This document shows, piece by piece, positions 7,717-17,623 of a stretch of 64,000 nt of DNA; position 1 is the stretch's first letter, and the number at the start of each line of letters is the position of its first letter. Under the pieces are notes generated by a model. It worked only from the letters and a program-made list of their open reading frames with translations. It made no database searches and was not told where the DNA came from. This DNA comes from Bacillota bacterium. Lineage in GTDB: Bacteria; Bacillota; Clostridia; Christensenellales; CAG-138. The DNA lies in NCBI GenBank assembly GCA_023390655.1, contig JAEWCL010000027.1, forward strand, positions 1-64,000, in the 5' to 3' direction. The position numbers and the translations under genes were made by a program.

Positions 7717-9150
7717 ATGATAAAAAAGAACCGGATACGCATCAATTTGTTGATTTGCGCCATCATTCTGCTGGGGTTTGTAGCGGTCGGCGTGGCAAAC
7801 TACACATCCTACAGCGAAGTGATCCGGGACGATATTGCAAACATCTCCAAATTGACCACGACCAATATCTATGCGGAACTCCGCAACGAGCTTGCGCGGC
7901 CCATCGTCGTTTCCCTGACGATGGCCAACGACAGCTTCCTGAAGGCGTGGCTTCTGGCGGAGTCGCATGGGAACTGGTCGGAGGGTCACCGGCAGCTGCT
8001 CACGCGCTATCTGACGGAGCTCAAGCAGGAGTACGGCTATAATACGGCGTTTGTGGTTTCTGAAACAACGAAGCGGTACTATTACCATGGCGGCCTCAAC
8101 AAGACCGTTTCACGCGGGGACATGCATGACGGCTGGTATTATGACTTTCTGGAAAAGGACTCGCCCTATGCCCTTGATATCGATACGGATGAGGTCAACC
8201 GAAACCAGCTGACGGTGTTTATCAACTGCAGGATCACGGATGAAAACGGCGAACTCATGGGAGTGACCGGCGTCGGGCTGGAGCTTGACCGCGTGCAGGC
8301 GATGATCAAAACATTTGAAGACGCCTTCAACCTCAGGGCGGTCCTGTTCGATAAAGAGGGCATCGTACAGGTCAGCACCGATACGGATGAAATCTACCGG
8401 ACCAATGTATTCGATTTGCCGGACCTGCAGGAGAACAGGCAGGCGGTGCTCTCCCGCCGGGAGATTCAAAGCTTTGTAAACACGCAAGGCGGCGGGTATA
8501 TCATTACCCAGTACATTGAGGATATGGATTGGCATCTGCTTGTTGTCAAGGACACCTCCGTGCTGCAGCGCACACGCAACCTGCAGATGGCGAACGATTT
8601 TGTGATTTATGTGGTGGTGGTGATCGGTGTGCTTTGGATTGTAGATAACATTATCCGCAGGAACGACCAGCGGCTTGTCAATATGGCAAAGACGGATGCG
8701 CTGACGGGCCTTGTCAACCGCAGGGGATTTAACGAGGCGCTCTCCAGAGTCCTTTCAAGAGGCAGGGGAAAGCAGCTGTTTCTGTTTCTTGTGGATATCG
8801 ATAATTTTAAGCAGATGAACGATTCCCATGGGCATTTGATCGGCGATCAGATTCTGGTCCGCGTCGCCGCACTTCTCAAGGAAGCATTCGAGCATACGGT
8901 TGCGCGTTGGGGCGGTGACGAGTTTGCAGGCTTCCATATCGGAGAGCGGGAAGAAACGCTCAACCTTGTCAACAATTTCCTGAGCGCCGTACGGGCGGAT
9001 GCCGTGCTTGCGCCGTATGAAGTCACCGTGTGCTTTGGCATTACCGGGTACAAAGAAGGGGATTCCGCCAACACGCTGCTATACCGTGCGGACCGCGCGC
9101 TGTACGTGGCCAAGGAACTGGGCAAGGACCGGTTTGAAATGGTTGAATAG
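7717..9150 (+). CDS. Membrane diguanylate cyclase with periplasm-facing sensor and intact GGDEF
   Basis: A 477-residue protein. A transmembrane helix at about residues 9-28 is followed by an extracellular Cache-like sensor domain of about 260 residues. A second helix lies near 288-310, then a GGDEF domain with TDALTGLVNRRGF and VDIDNFKQMND. The signature RWGGDEF has G399-F403 intact, so cyclic-di-GMP synthesis is predicted. The site nine residues upstream is FEHT rather than RxxD, so product inhibition through an I-site is probably absent. The RBS before ATG 7717 is weak. It is a single gene ending at a strong bidirectional terminator. Confidence 0.88.
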   Translation: MIKKNRIRINLLICAIILLGFVAVGVANYTSYSEVIRDDIANISKLTTTNIYAELRNELARPIVVSLTMANDSFLKAWLLAESHGNWSEGHRQLLTRYLTELKQEYGYNTAFVVSETTKRYYYHGGLNKTVSRGDMHDGWYYDFLEKDSPYALDIDTDEVNRNQLTVFINCRITDENGELMGVTGVGLELDRVQAMIKTFEDAFNLRAVLFDKEGIVQVSTDTDEIYRTNVFDLPDLQENRQAVLSRREIQSFVNTQGGGYIITQYIEDMDWHLLVVKDTSVLQRTRNLQMANDFVIYVVVVIGVLWIVDNIIRRNDQRLVNMAKTDALTGLVNRRGFNEALSRVLSRGRGKQLFLFLVDIDNFKQMNDSHGHLIGDQILVRVAALLKEAFEHTVARWGGDEFAGFHIGEREETLNLVNNFLSAVRADAVLAPYEVTVCFGITGYKEGDSANTLLYRADRALYVAKELGKDRFEMVE

Positions 9151-9192
9151 CCAACAGGCGGATGGAATAGATAAGTTCAACGCAGAGGATAA

Positions 9193-9222
9193 AACGCCCG
9201 CGGCATTGCCGCGGGCGTTCTT
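9193..9222. terminator. Bidirectional terminator between diguanylate cyclase and adhesin genes
   Basis: AACGCCCGCGGC (9193-9204) and GCCGCGGGCGTT (9208-9219) form a perfect 12-bp stem with a 3-base loop, flanked by A-rich sequence on the left and TTCTT on the right. It lies between two convergent genes and can serve both. Confidence 0.85.
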
Positions 9223-9234
9223 GCAGTGTGATAG

Positions 9235-12200
9235 TTACCTGAGTTTTAAAAGCGTTGTTTTCCGGTCCTGCTTGCCAAGGGCAACAAACAGGATGAGCGC
9301 AATGAGCGCGAAGAGTATGGTGGCGGTGCCGGTGATCATCAGGCCGCGCGGGTCAGACTGCCCGGTCTTTGTAATGGGGCCCGGGCCAAGCGGGATCTGC
9401 GTGGTATCGTCATCGCCGTCATCGCCCGTTCCGGTATTTTGGATGCGTAGCACGATGGTACTGTAGCCGCTGTAGTATGTGGAAGCGCCGCTGCCCGTTA
9501 CATTGACGCCGCCGCCATTATAAATACGCAGCGTCCATCCCTGCAGGGGAAGGACATAGCCGCTGGGCGCTGCAATTTCCACAATATCGTATACGCCGGG
9601 CGCAAGGTTCAGCTGCGCCGTCAGTCCGTCGCTGCCGGAACGGAGCGTACGGCTGGCACCTGTGTTGCGGCTGTAGAGCCGGAAGCTTGCGTTTTGCAGC
9701 GCCGCACCCGTATCCGCATCCACCTTGCTGATGACGGTCCAGTATGTGATAGGATCGTTCTTGGCAACGAACACGTATGTGGAGCCGGAAAGAGCAACGC
9801 CGTCAACAAGGACGCCTGCTGTCGTCACACTGACCGCGTAGCTTGCCTGGGAAATGATGTAGCCGGAAGGGGCTGCAAGCTCGCGCAGCACATACTCCCC
9901 GACAGGCAGCGTCAGCATGGCGCTCCTGCCGTTTGCGCCGGTGGTCAGGCTATAGGTGTTGCCGTTGCCTGTCAGCTGGAATACGGCGCCCGAAAGCAGC
10001 GTGCCGGTCTCAGAGTCGATCTTCTCTACAGCAAATTGCTGTGTGCTCTTGCGATTGACGACAGTGGCGGTGAACACGTTATCCGCCTTTTCCAGCAGCT
10101 GGCTGGTTGCGCCCACCTTCACATTTCCGTCCGCATCCACCACAAAGTCGATCGGGTTTGCCCATTTCTGGTATCCCGCGGGTGCTTCATATTCCGTGAT
10201 GCGGTAGCTGCCCACCTCAAGGTTTGTAAAGAGCGCATAGCCGGAGGCGTCGGTTTGCGCAAGGGTCAACGGAACGTATGCGCCGTTTGTCAGCTTGGAA
10301 AGCTGGAATTTTGCGCCGGGCAATCGAAGGCTGTTGTTGTCGTAATCCACCTTGAGGATGCCGACGGTCGCCTGCAGCTTGACGTTTTTGACCACCACAG
10401 GGATGCTGGCCTTGTAGTTCGTGGCGTCCACTGTAAAGGTGACGGTGTCGTCAAGCCTTGCGTATCCGTAAGGCACGACGGTTTCCTTAAGGCGGTAGGT
10501 ACCCGCAGGCAGATTGGAAATGGTGATGGAACCTGCCGTAATGGAGGTAACGGAACCCGCGGCATCCAGCGTATACGCATTTTCGCCTGTCTTCGTAAGC
10601 TTTAATAGGCTGCCGTTTGCATCATAAAGCTCAAACGTTGCGCCGTCGAGCGTTGCGCCTGTTTCGTCCTGCTTGTATAGCGAAATACGGCCTACGATCC
10701 GGGTATTCGCAACCTCAATTTCTACCGGTACGCCGTGCGTGTTGACGAGCACCGTATGGGGGTTCGGGTCAAGATCGTAACCCGCGGGCGCTATGATCTC
10801 CTGCACGGTATAGGTGCCCATGGGGATGTTTTCAAGCACAGCTGTACCGTTTTCGCCTGTGGTGACAATTTTAGAAAAGCCGTTGCTGTTTGTTACCTGG
10901 AACTGTGCGCCGCTAAGCAAACTGCTCGAGGATGCGGCATTCCCGCTGTCCTTTTCCACCTTCTTGATGAGCAGGCTGTAAACCGAGGGCGTGTTCCGGT
11001 AGGTCAGCGTGAAGGAGGGGGTGTTTGCCGCGTTTTCCGCCGTGATGGAGAAACGCTGTATCTTCACGCCGTCAAGCTCATATCCTGGCGGGGGCTGGAC
11101 TTCTTCTGCGATATAATCCCCCAGTGGGATGCCGGTCACCGTGACGCTGCCGTCAATCCCCGTCGTGGCGGTAGCCGTAAAGCCGGAAGCTGCGGTGCGC
11201 GCCTGCAGTCCCTGCTCCTGGGTTGCGGGATAGATGTGAAACACAGCGCCCATTAAGAACTTGCTTTCATCCGTTGCGTCGCCTTTAATGAGCTTTACGC
11301 TGCCCAGGAGTTCGTGGTTGACCCTGGTGATGGAAACGGTCTTTTCGTGTTCCGAGATAAAGAACGTGCTATCCTCTTTGTCCTTTACATAGCCCGCGGG
11401 CGCTGCAAGCTCGCGCAGCACATACTCGCCGTAGGGGAGGCCGCTGACCTCGGCGTAACCTGCACCGTCCATCGTTAAGGCGGTTGGCGAAGATGCAAGG
11501 CCGTTGTAGGCGTAAACGCCCAGTGTCGCCGCCTGATACAGCGTGAGCGCTACGGGCTCTGTTCCGTTTTCGGTCACCCGGTAGAGCGCAAAGCTCGCGC
11601 CGGAAAGGCTGTTTGTGCCGTCCGTTTTATAAAGCGCAAGCTTGCCCGAAAGTGGGATATTATCCCATACAATGGCTTCGTTGTCCGACTCTACGGTAAT
11701 GCCCGCAGGTACCGGCGCATTGCCGATGCGCACATAGCGCACGGCGGTATCCTTGATGTAGCCGATGGGTGCTATCTGCTCGCGGATGGCATATACGCCA
11801 TAGGGGATGTTGGCAAACGTCGCAACGCCGGATGCATCGCTGATGGTGTGATGGACCGCCCCGTTTGTGATGATGCTGCCATTTGCGTCCACCGGACGCA
11901 TTTCAAACACGGCGTTTGACAGCAACTTGCCGTCCATGCCGCGCTTGGTGATGGAGACATTCCCTACAACCGGCAGGTTTTTGACGGTATAGCTTACAAC
12001 TGCTCCGTTTTCCTCTACCCTGAGCGTGAAAGGCGCTGCAGCCGCAAAGCCTTCGGGCGTGGTGGCGGGATCCTCCGTAATGGTATATTCACCATAAAGG
12101 AGGTTTGCAAAGGTAATATAGCCGTCCACGTCCGTCGTTCCGGTGAATGTGCCGCCGGGGCCGGTGATGGTGAACTGGATGCCGGAAAGTCTGCTGCCGT

Positions 12201-15200
12201 TGTGGTCTGTCTTTAATAGCTTCAGGCTGCCCTTGATATCGGAGTTTGCAAACGTGCGGTCATAGGTAATTGTGGAACCGGCGACGGACACGGTCTGCCC
12301 TTCTGCAATCAACACATACCCTTCGGGCGCTTTGGTTTCATTGATCTGGTAATCGCCTTTGGGAAGATGGGTAACGGTAAAACTGCCGTTCGTGCCGGTT
12401 GTCACAAAGCTCGTCGCGGCGTCGGAAGCGCTTACATATTGTATAAACCGGTAGTTACCGCCGCCAAGATCGGTCGCCTTGACAAACTGGCTGCCCAATT
12501 TGATGCGGAACTCCGCGCCGCTCAGCTTCACGCTGCTATTTGCGCCGATTTTATAAACGGTCAGCCGATAGGGCGCGTTCGTAAGCGTTACCGCATATAC
12601 GCCATTTTCGTACTTCTGGTTGAATATAATGGTTTGATTCGCCGCAAGCGCGTAACCTTGGGGCGCGTCGGTTTCTGTTAAGGTATAGGTGCCGTAGGGC
12701 ACGTTTTCAAACGTCGCGATGCCGGAAACATCCGTTGTAACGATTGCGGAGGTATACGTCTTTCCGGCAAGGTCCGTTCCCGTCAGCTGAAATTTTGCAC
12801 CAGGGAGTGCAGTACCCGTTTCATCGAGCTTGGTGACCTTGAGGGATTGCTTGACGCGCGCGTTTGTGAATTCTGTAGATTTTTCCCAGTCATAGCTGTT
12901 GTCGCTCTGTTTGCCGATGACGATCGTCTTTGCCTGCGGGTCGAGCACATAGCCCGTGGGAGCCGAAACCTCCCGGAGCGTATAGGTGCCCTCCGGGATA
13001 TCGGAGAAGGTCAGCCTGCCGTTCGCATTGGTATAGCCTTCCTTCACCTTTTCGTTTGCGGCATTGAGCAGTTCAAACAGCACGTTGGCAATGGGGATAT
13101 TTGTGCCGTTATACTGCTCGACGTCCTTTTTATAGATAGAGATGCTGCCCTTTTGCTTGGTGTTGGCCCAGGCGACATCCTTGGTGAGCGTATCGAGCAC
13201 GATGGCCTTTGTATCCGGCGAGCTTATGACATAGCCATCGGGCGCGCTAATTTCCTTGATGCTGTAGGTACCGTAGGGCAGGTTTTCAAATTTCGCTTCG
13301 CCCTGCGCGTTGGTTTCCACGGTGATGGGGCCAACACCATTACCCGTCAGCGTAAATTTTGCGCCCGGAAGCAGCGTTGCGCTGTTGCTGCTGTCGGATT
13401 TTATAATGCGGATGGAACCGTAGAGCTTTGTATTTTTCCATTCAAAGGCGACGGAGCTGCCGATGGTACTGCCGCCGGATACGGGCCCGTTTTCCTCTAC
13501 CGTCTGGGTAACGGCATTGCCGTTTTCATCGATGGTGACATTGATGGGGCTTGTGTACCCCGTATACCCCTGCGGCACAGTCTCCTTAATTTGATAGCTG
13601 CCGCTCGCAAGACCTGTAAATTCCACATAACCGCTGCTGTTTGTGGTCTTGGTTGTTACGACCTGATAAGTACCGCCTTGCAGCTTGGAGAGCGTGAAGG
13701 AGACGCCGGAAATAAGCGCAGCGTTCTGATCTTTTTTTGTAATGCTGATTTTACCCGCCTGGTAGAGCGTGTTGTTTAAGGTCAGGTCCGCATGCTTGTT
13801 GCTCTTTTTGAGCGTCACATCCGATGTCTTTTCACTTACCCTGACATAGCCCGCAGGCGCTTGATCTTCTTTGATGTAATAGGTGCCGTAGGGCAAGCCG
13901 TCAATAAATGCCTTTCCGTCCTTTACAGAAAAGGAAGTAACGCTGCCAGGGGTACCCGCAGCGTAAGTATACGTGCCGTTTGATCCGGTCAGGCTGACCA
14001 CTGCGCCTGCGGAGGTATAGAGGCTAAATACGCCGCCTGTGAGCTTCGCGCCGTCGGACGCGGTTTTGTTGAAGGTGATGGAACCTTTGCCGTCGTCAAG
14101 GTCATTTGTGAAGGTGGCTGTACCGGACGCGCCCGTGCCGATTTCAAGGCGGTTGTCTCCAGAGGCGAAGGTAATCTCTGTGGCCGTCTTGGTGATGGTG
14201 ATAGGGATGGAAAGCGCGCTTCCAAAGGAGCTTCCTTCCGAGACGACTTCCTTTAGGAGATATTCGTGCGTGCCATCAAGCAGGCCTGCCGTCAGATGCG
14301 AAAAACGCATCTTTGCGGAAGTGGCGCTTTCGGGCAGCGTTGTGGAAGCGACAAGCACATTATCGCTCTTGCGCCGGAGTTCAAACGTGACAGCTTCTTT
14401 CGTGCCGCTGCCGTTCCATGTTTTTTCGATGATAAGCTTCGCTTCGGGATAAATATAGACGACCGTATCCTCGGACAGGCGGTTTTCCATCCGCTTGCCG
14501 GGGATGACATTATTCATATTCACATTTACAGTGAAGTCCAGCGTATAGGTGCCGTTCTGAAGCTTGACGGCAGAACCGCCTGTCTTGACGACCTCTACCT
14601 TGCTTCCGCCGGATGTACCTTTGAGCGCAAACGGGCCGTTCGTTACAGATGAGATGTCGGATTGCAAGGTAAATGCGCTTGCAAGCTGATCGGTCGCAAA
14701 CACATAGCCATCATTATAGGGTGTGATGTCGTTGCCAAACTGCTGCAGCGACAGACGGAAGGTAAGCTCGGCATCGCTTTCATCAATGACGATGGAGGAC
14801 TTGGGAGAGCCGTCCATAATGAACTTCTTGATGGAAAGCGCGTAGGTATTGTAGGTGAGCATTTCAATTTCGTCTTCACCGGATTTGAGGTCATCCACCG
14901 TCAATGTCGCCACATTGCTGATGGTGCCGTTGTAGGCCGGATTGTCAAGCTTTGCAAAATAACGGATGGTCAGGCCTTCTACGCCGGGGTATTTCCCTGT
15001 TGTCTCATCTTTTGTACCGTAATCCGTAAATGTCAGTTGGAAGCCGTTGCCGCTCTGCTCCGCAGCGATTCCTTGGGGGAAAGCCGCGCCATAGGGCTTG
15101 CTGATGCCTCCTGTGAACATGATGCAATCCTGCAATGTAACGCCGGAAGTGCCCAATGCGACGCCATCCTTATTGGTCAACTTCAGGTGAGAGTTCAATG

Positions 15201-16065
15201 TATCCACAATGGTGGCGGAATTGGTATAAGGATCGATCGTTACATTGAGGGAATAGACGATAGGCAGAGCGGTATTCTCCACCACATAGCCGCCTCCCCC
15301 GGTGGTGCTTGGCTTAAAGTTGCTGAAGAGTCCCTTGGAAAGCGAGCTGCCAGGGGTAGGCTCCGAGGTATCGTTTAAGCGGATGGTCAGAGATTTGCCG
15401 TCAATGATGATAGTACCTTCATTGCCTGTTTCCGAGCCTGTGGTTTTTACGGTCAATGTGATATCAAAGCCCAGGCTCAATAGGGCCTCATCCGCCGGAA
15501 TGCCGCCGATGGTAAAGGTGATTACGCCATTTTGGTAGGTATAGCCCGCAAGATAGGGGTTATCGTTCACAACGCCCTGCAGGTTTTGCGGGACAAGGAA
15601 CGAGGGCAGGCTGATGGAGACCTTCCTGCCGTTATAAAAGTCGTCCCCATCATTGGTTGCCTCATCCGTCATCATCACCTTTAAGGTGGTGGTCTGGTTG
15701 TTGGTTACGGTGGTGGAGGTGATTTCTGCGGTTATATGGATGCTGCTGCCGCTTGCCGCCATGGGCGCAAGAAGATTGGCAGGCGCTTCCATCGTGGGCA
15801 AGGGCGCTGTCTCAGGCAAAGGCGTATTGGGCAAAGGGGAAGGTTCCGCAGACCACTCCGGGGGCGGCGTCATTTCCGCGCTGCCGCCAGGCATGGTGCT
15901 TTCCGGCGGTTGCGTTGATTCTGTGGGTGTTTCAATCACGGTTTCACCCGCGTCGGGGTCGATCACGGTAGCGCCCGCCAGCGTCATATGCCCAAAGAGC
16001 ATAAACAGCGCAAGCAACAGTGCAATCAACTGTTTGGATTGCCCAAGCCTTTCAAACGGTTTCAT
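9235..16065 (-). CDS. Giant sortase-anchored adhesin with SpaA/Cna_B-type repeats
   Basis: A 2276-residue surface protein. A signal peptide (about residues 1-32) is followed by a Pro/Thr/Ser-rich stretch, a roughly 550-residue N-terminal adhesin-like region and one Cna_B-like domain (LIIEKTWNGSG). Then come 15 SpaA-type prealbumin-like repeats, each with a K-x-D start and an E-x-x-APxGY end. Such domains often form Lys-Asn isopeptide bonds catalysed by Glu. The C-terminus has an acidic linker, ITKTG, a hydrophobic helix and a basic tail. That is a wall-sorting layout, but with ITKTG in place of LPxTG. ATG 16065 was chosen for GGAGGA 7 bases upstream. The sortase gene ends 23 bases before it. 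Confidence 0.9.
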   Translation of the reverse strand: MKPFERLGQSKQLIALLLALFMLFGHMTLAGATVIDPDAGETVIETPTESTQPPESTMPGGSAEMTPPPEWSAEPSPLPNTPLPETAPLPTMEAPANLLAPMAASGSSIHITAEITSTTVTNNQTTTLKVMMTDEATNDGDDFYNGRKVSISLPSFLVPQNLQGVVNDNPYLAGYTYQNGVITFTIGGIPADEALLSLGFDITLTVKTTGSETGNEGTIIIDGKSLTIRLNDTSEPTPGSSLSKGLFSNFKPSTTGGGGYVVENTALPIVYSLNVTIDPYTNSATIVDTLNSHLKLTNKDGVALGTSGVTLQDCIMFTGGISKPYGAAFPQGIAAEQSGNGFQLTFTDYGTKDETTGKYPGVEGLTIRYFAKLDNPAYNGTISNVATLTVDDLKSGEDEIEMLTYNTYALSIKKFIMDGSPKSSIVIDESDAELTFRLSLQQFGNDITPYNDGYVFATDQLASAFTLQSDISSVTNGPFALKGTSGGSKVEVVKTGGSAVKLQNGTYTLDFTVNVNMNNVIPGKRMENRLSEDTVVYIYPEAKLIIEKTWNGSGTKEAVTFELRRKSDNVLVASTTLPESATSAKMRFSHLTAGLLDGTHEYLLKEVVSEGSSFGSALSIPITITKTATEITFASGDNRLEIGTGASGTATFTNDLDDGKGSITFNKTASDGAKLTGGVFSLYTSAGAVVSLTGSNGTYTYAAGTPGSVTSFSVKDGKAFIDGLPYGTYYIKEDQAPAGYVRVSEKTSDVTLKKSNKHADLTLNNTLYQAGKISITKKDQNAALISGVSFTLSKLQGGTYQVVTTKTTNSSGYVEFTGLASGSYQIKETVPQGYTGYTSPINVTIDENGNAVTQTVEENGPVSGGSTIGSSVAFEWKNTKLYGSIRIIKSDSSNSATLLPGAKFTLTGNGVGPITVETNAQGEAKFENLPYGTYSIKEISAPDGYVISSPDTKAIVLDTLTKDVAWANTKQKGSISIYKKDVEQYNGTNIPIANVLFELLNAANEKVKEGYTNANGRLTFSDIPEGTYTLREVSAPTGYVLDPQAKTIVIGKQSDNSYDWEKSTEFTNARVKQSLKVTKLDETGTALPGAKFQLTGTDLAGKTYTSAIVTTDVSGIATFENVPYGTYTLTETDAPQGYALAANQTIIFNQKYENGVYAVTLTNAPYRLTVYKIGANSSVKLSGAEFRIKLGSQFVKATDLGGGNYRFIQYVSASDAATSFVTTGTNGSFTVTHLPKGDYQINETKAPEGYVLIAEGQTVSVAGSTITYDRTFANSDIKGSLKLLKTDHNGSRLSGIQFTITGPGGTFTGTTDVDGYITFANLLYGEYTITEDPATTPEGFAAAAPFTLRVEENGAVVSYTVKNLPVVGNVSITKRGMDGKLLSNAVFEMRPVDANGSIITNGAVHHTISDASGVATFANIPYGVYAIREQIAPIGYIKDTAVRYVRIGNAPVPAGITVESDNEAIVWDNIPLSGKLALYKTDGTNSLSGASFALYRVTENGTEPVALTLYQAATLGVYAYNGLASSPTALTMDGAGYAEVSGLPYGEYVLRELAAPAGYVKDKEDSTFFISEHEKTVSITRVNHELLGSVKLIKGDATDESKFLMGAVFHIYPATQEQGLQARTAASGFTATATTGIDGSVTVTGIPLGDYIAEEVQPPPGYELDGVKIQRFSITAENAANTPSFTLTYRNTPSVYSLLIKKVEKDSGNAASSSSLLSGAQFQVTNSNGFSKIVTTGENGTAVLENIPMGTYTVQEIIAPAGYDLDPNPHTVLVNTHGVPVEIEVANTRIVGRISLYKQDETGATLDGATFELYDANGSLLKLTKTGENAYTLDAAGSVTSITAGSITISNLPAGTYRLKETVVPYGYARLDDTVTFTVDATNYKASIPVVVKNVKLQATVGILKVDYDNNSLRLPGAKFQLSKLTNGAYVPLTLAQTDASGYALFTNLEVGSYRITEYEAPAGYQKWANPIDFVVDADGNVKVGATSQLLEKADNVFTATVVNRKSTQQFAVEKIDSETGTLLSGAVFQLTGNGNTYSLTTGANGRSAMLTLPVGEYVLRELAAPSGYIISQASYAVSVTTAGVLVDGVALSGSTYVFVAKNDPITYWTVISKVDADTGAALQNASFRLYSRNTGASRTLRSGSDGLTAQLNLAPGVYDIVEIAAPSGYVLPLQGWTLRIYNGGGVNVTGSGASTYYSGYSTIVLRIQNTGTGDDGDDDTTQIPLGPGPITKTGQSDPRGLMITGTATILFALIALILFVALGKQDRKTTLLKLR

Positions 16066-16088
16066 AACTATTCTCCTCCATATCGTAA

Positions 16089-16799
16089 TCACACATCAGT
16101 TTGTTGTATCTGGCACCAGACCACCATGCGGTGGCTGCCTACGCCTACCGGCGTGCAGGTCACCAAGGAAAGAAATCTTCCATCGGTATTCCGGTAAAGC
16201 TCCTCAAAAAGCTGTCCGGGCTCCACTGTAGCCGTTTCAAACACGGTATAGGTATATGCGTTGCCGTCTGTGTCCGTCAGCGTCACGATATCGCCTGCGC
16301 GCAACTCATCCAGACGGTTGAACATGCGGCCATTTTGGCGCATACGGTGCCCCAGAAGCACGCAGTTCCCGGGCTGGCCGGGAGAAGCGGAAGTGGTAAG
16401 CCAGCCTGCGCCATAGCGCAACGGCTTTCGGCCCGTTCCTTCAAGCACGGGGAGCTTGAGCCCGATTTTCTCAATTTCAAGCGTCCCTTTTCCTGCGAGC
16501 GTATCGGTACCGGAAGAGGTCTCTTCCGGTTGTTCGGGCAGCGGCTGCCCGGTGATCTTTGCAAAGCCTATCAGCGCCTCAAGGTCCTCTTCCTCACCCT
16601 CCACCTCAGGCGGCAGGGCATCAATAGCAATAACGCTGTTGCCGCTTTCTATCTGTGCAACCACCGCCATGGCGGCCTGTGCCTGCAGCCGCTGCTTCCA
16701 TGCATCACGCAGCAAAAGCAGCGCGCCGGTACAAAGCAGCAGAGCCAGCAGCAGGGCTGTAAAAAAGCGAATACACCGATCCAAAGCCGTTCGTTTCAT
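16089..16799 (-). CDS. Class C/D-type sortase
   Basis: A 236-residue transpeptidase with one N-terminal membrane anchor (about residues 10-31) and a catalytic domain outside the membrane. The catalytic triad is visible: His151 in LLGHR, Cys215 in LVTCTP, Arg224 in SHRMVV. The TCTP signature and the absence of a C-terminal membrane helix fit class D more than pilin-polymerising class C, though the class is uncertain. It very likely links the downstream adhesin to the cell wall and is probably matched to that protein's unusual ITKTG signal. AGGAAGG precedes the ATG. It lies 12 bases after the sigma-like gene. Confidence 0.9.
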   Translation of the reverse strand: MKRTALDRCIRFFTALLLALLLCTGALLLLRDAWKQRLQAQAAMAVVAQIESGNSVIAIDALPPEVEGEEEDLEALIGFAKITGQPLPEQPEETSSGTDTLAGKGTLEIEKIGLKLPVLEGTGRKPLRYGAGWLTTSASPGQPGNCVLLGHRMRQNGRMFNRLDELRAGDIVTLTDTDGNAYTYTVFETATVEPGQLFEELYRNTDGRFLSLVTCTPVGVGSHRMVVWCQIQQTDV

Positions 16800-16811
16800 G
16801 AGACTTCCTTC

Positions 16812-17378
16812 CTAAAACAACTGGAATACAGCGGTATTAAACCAGTTATATCCAAGGTCAAGCCGGGGCAAAGCCTGCACATCCATCAAAAGCCCGGCCA
16901 TTACCCAGAGCACGCAGGCTGTCATGGCAACCAATATGCACAGCAGCGCAACCCTGCCGCCACCACGCTTTTTGCGGGCCGGCCCGGCGGCATGCGCTAT
17001 GGAAGCCGGCTGGACGGACACAGGTTCTGGAGGCAGCGTCGCTTCCTCTGTCGCGGGCTGCGTTGCCTGCGGCAATGCGGGTTGGGGAGAGAGCGCCTGC
17101 CAAACGGCATTCGTTTCCTTCTGGTAAAAAAGATGTGCGTCTATCCGCTTTTCTGCCAGCGCATTGATCCACAGCGCAGTCGGGTCGGCGTCCTCCTGCT
17201 CTTTGAGGCCGCGGTATACGTCCTCAAACACGCGCTTGAGCAATGCGCGGGCAAGCGCTTTGTCGTCGCATTTTTGCAAAAGCAGCTGATAGGCAGGCGC
17301 GGCATATGTATGAAACAGGGCGCGAAACGCGGCCTCGTCTCCTTTTTGCACTTTTTGCAGCAGATCCTTTTCTTCCAT
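16812..17378 (-). CDS. Membrane-anchored protein with sigma-70 region 2-like N-terminus
   Basis: A 188-residue protein. Residues 1-75 (KVQKGDEAAFRALFHTYAAP...) resemble region 2 of ECF sigma factors, but no region 4 follows. A Pro/Ala-rich linker leads to a single transmembrane helix near residues 140-165 and a short tail predicted to lie outside. It may be a remnant sigma factor, an anti-sigma-like regulator, or a structural partner of the sortase; none can be shown here. ATG 17378 has GGGAAGGG upstream; the longer upstream frame has no conserved features. It is the first gene of the sortase-adhesin operon. Confidence 0.6.
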   Translation of the reverse strand: MEEKDLLQKVQKGDEAAFRALFHTYAAPAYQLLLQKCDDKALARALLKRVFEDVYRGLKEQEDADPTALWINALAEKRIDAHLFYQKETNAVWQALSPQPALPQATQPATEEATLPPEPVSVQPASIAHAAGPARKKRGGGRVALLCILVAMTACVLWVMAGLLMDVQALPRLDLGYNWFNTAVFQLF

Positions 17379-17578
17379 ACTGTCCCTTCCCGTGCGGCGA
17401 AAAAGGTGATAACTGCCGCATCTAACCATTTGTGGTAAATACATTATAATCGTGTATACCACCATGCCGTTCTCAAAGCGGTCACAAGCTGGTCTCATTT
17501 GGGAAAAATGCTTTTAAAAACAAGAATAGCGCAATTTTTTGCATAAAAGGCGGAGCCGAATGCAGAATACATACGGTT

Positions 17579-17606
17579 TTACTTCCGGAAACGAAACGTC
17601 TATACT
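17579..17606 (+). promoter_or_regulatory. Probable promoter of the chromate transporter genes
   Basis: TTACTT (17579-17584), a 16-base spacer and TATACT (17601-17606) lie 18 bases before the start codon at 17624. Confidence 0.45.
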
Positions 17607-17623
17607 TGTCTCGGGAGGCGTGT

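Noticed and set aside
9694..15378. Long plus-strand open frames (for example 9694-10605, 12847-13779, 14662-15378)
   Set aside because: They lie antisense to the adhesin gene, have no ribosome binding sites or family motifs, and arise from its repetitive GC-biased codon use.
16812..17378. Functional ECF sigma factor
   Set aside because: Region 4 is missing and a membrane helix follows, so promoter recognition like a normal sigma factor is not supported.
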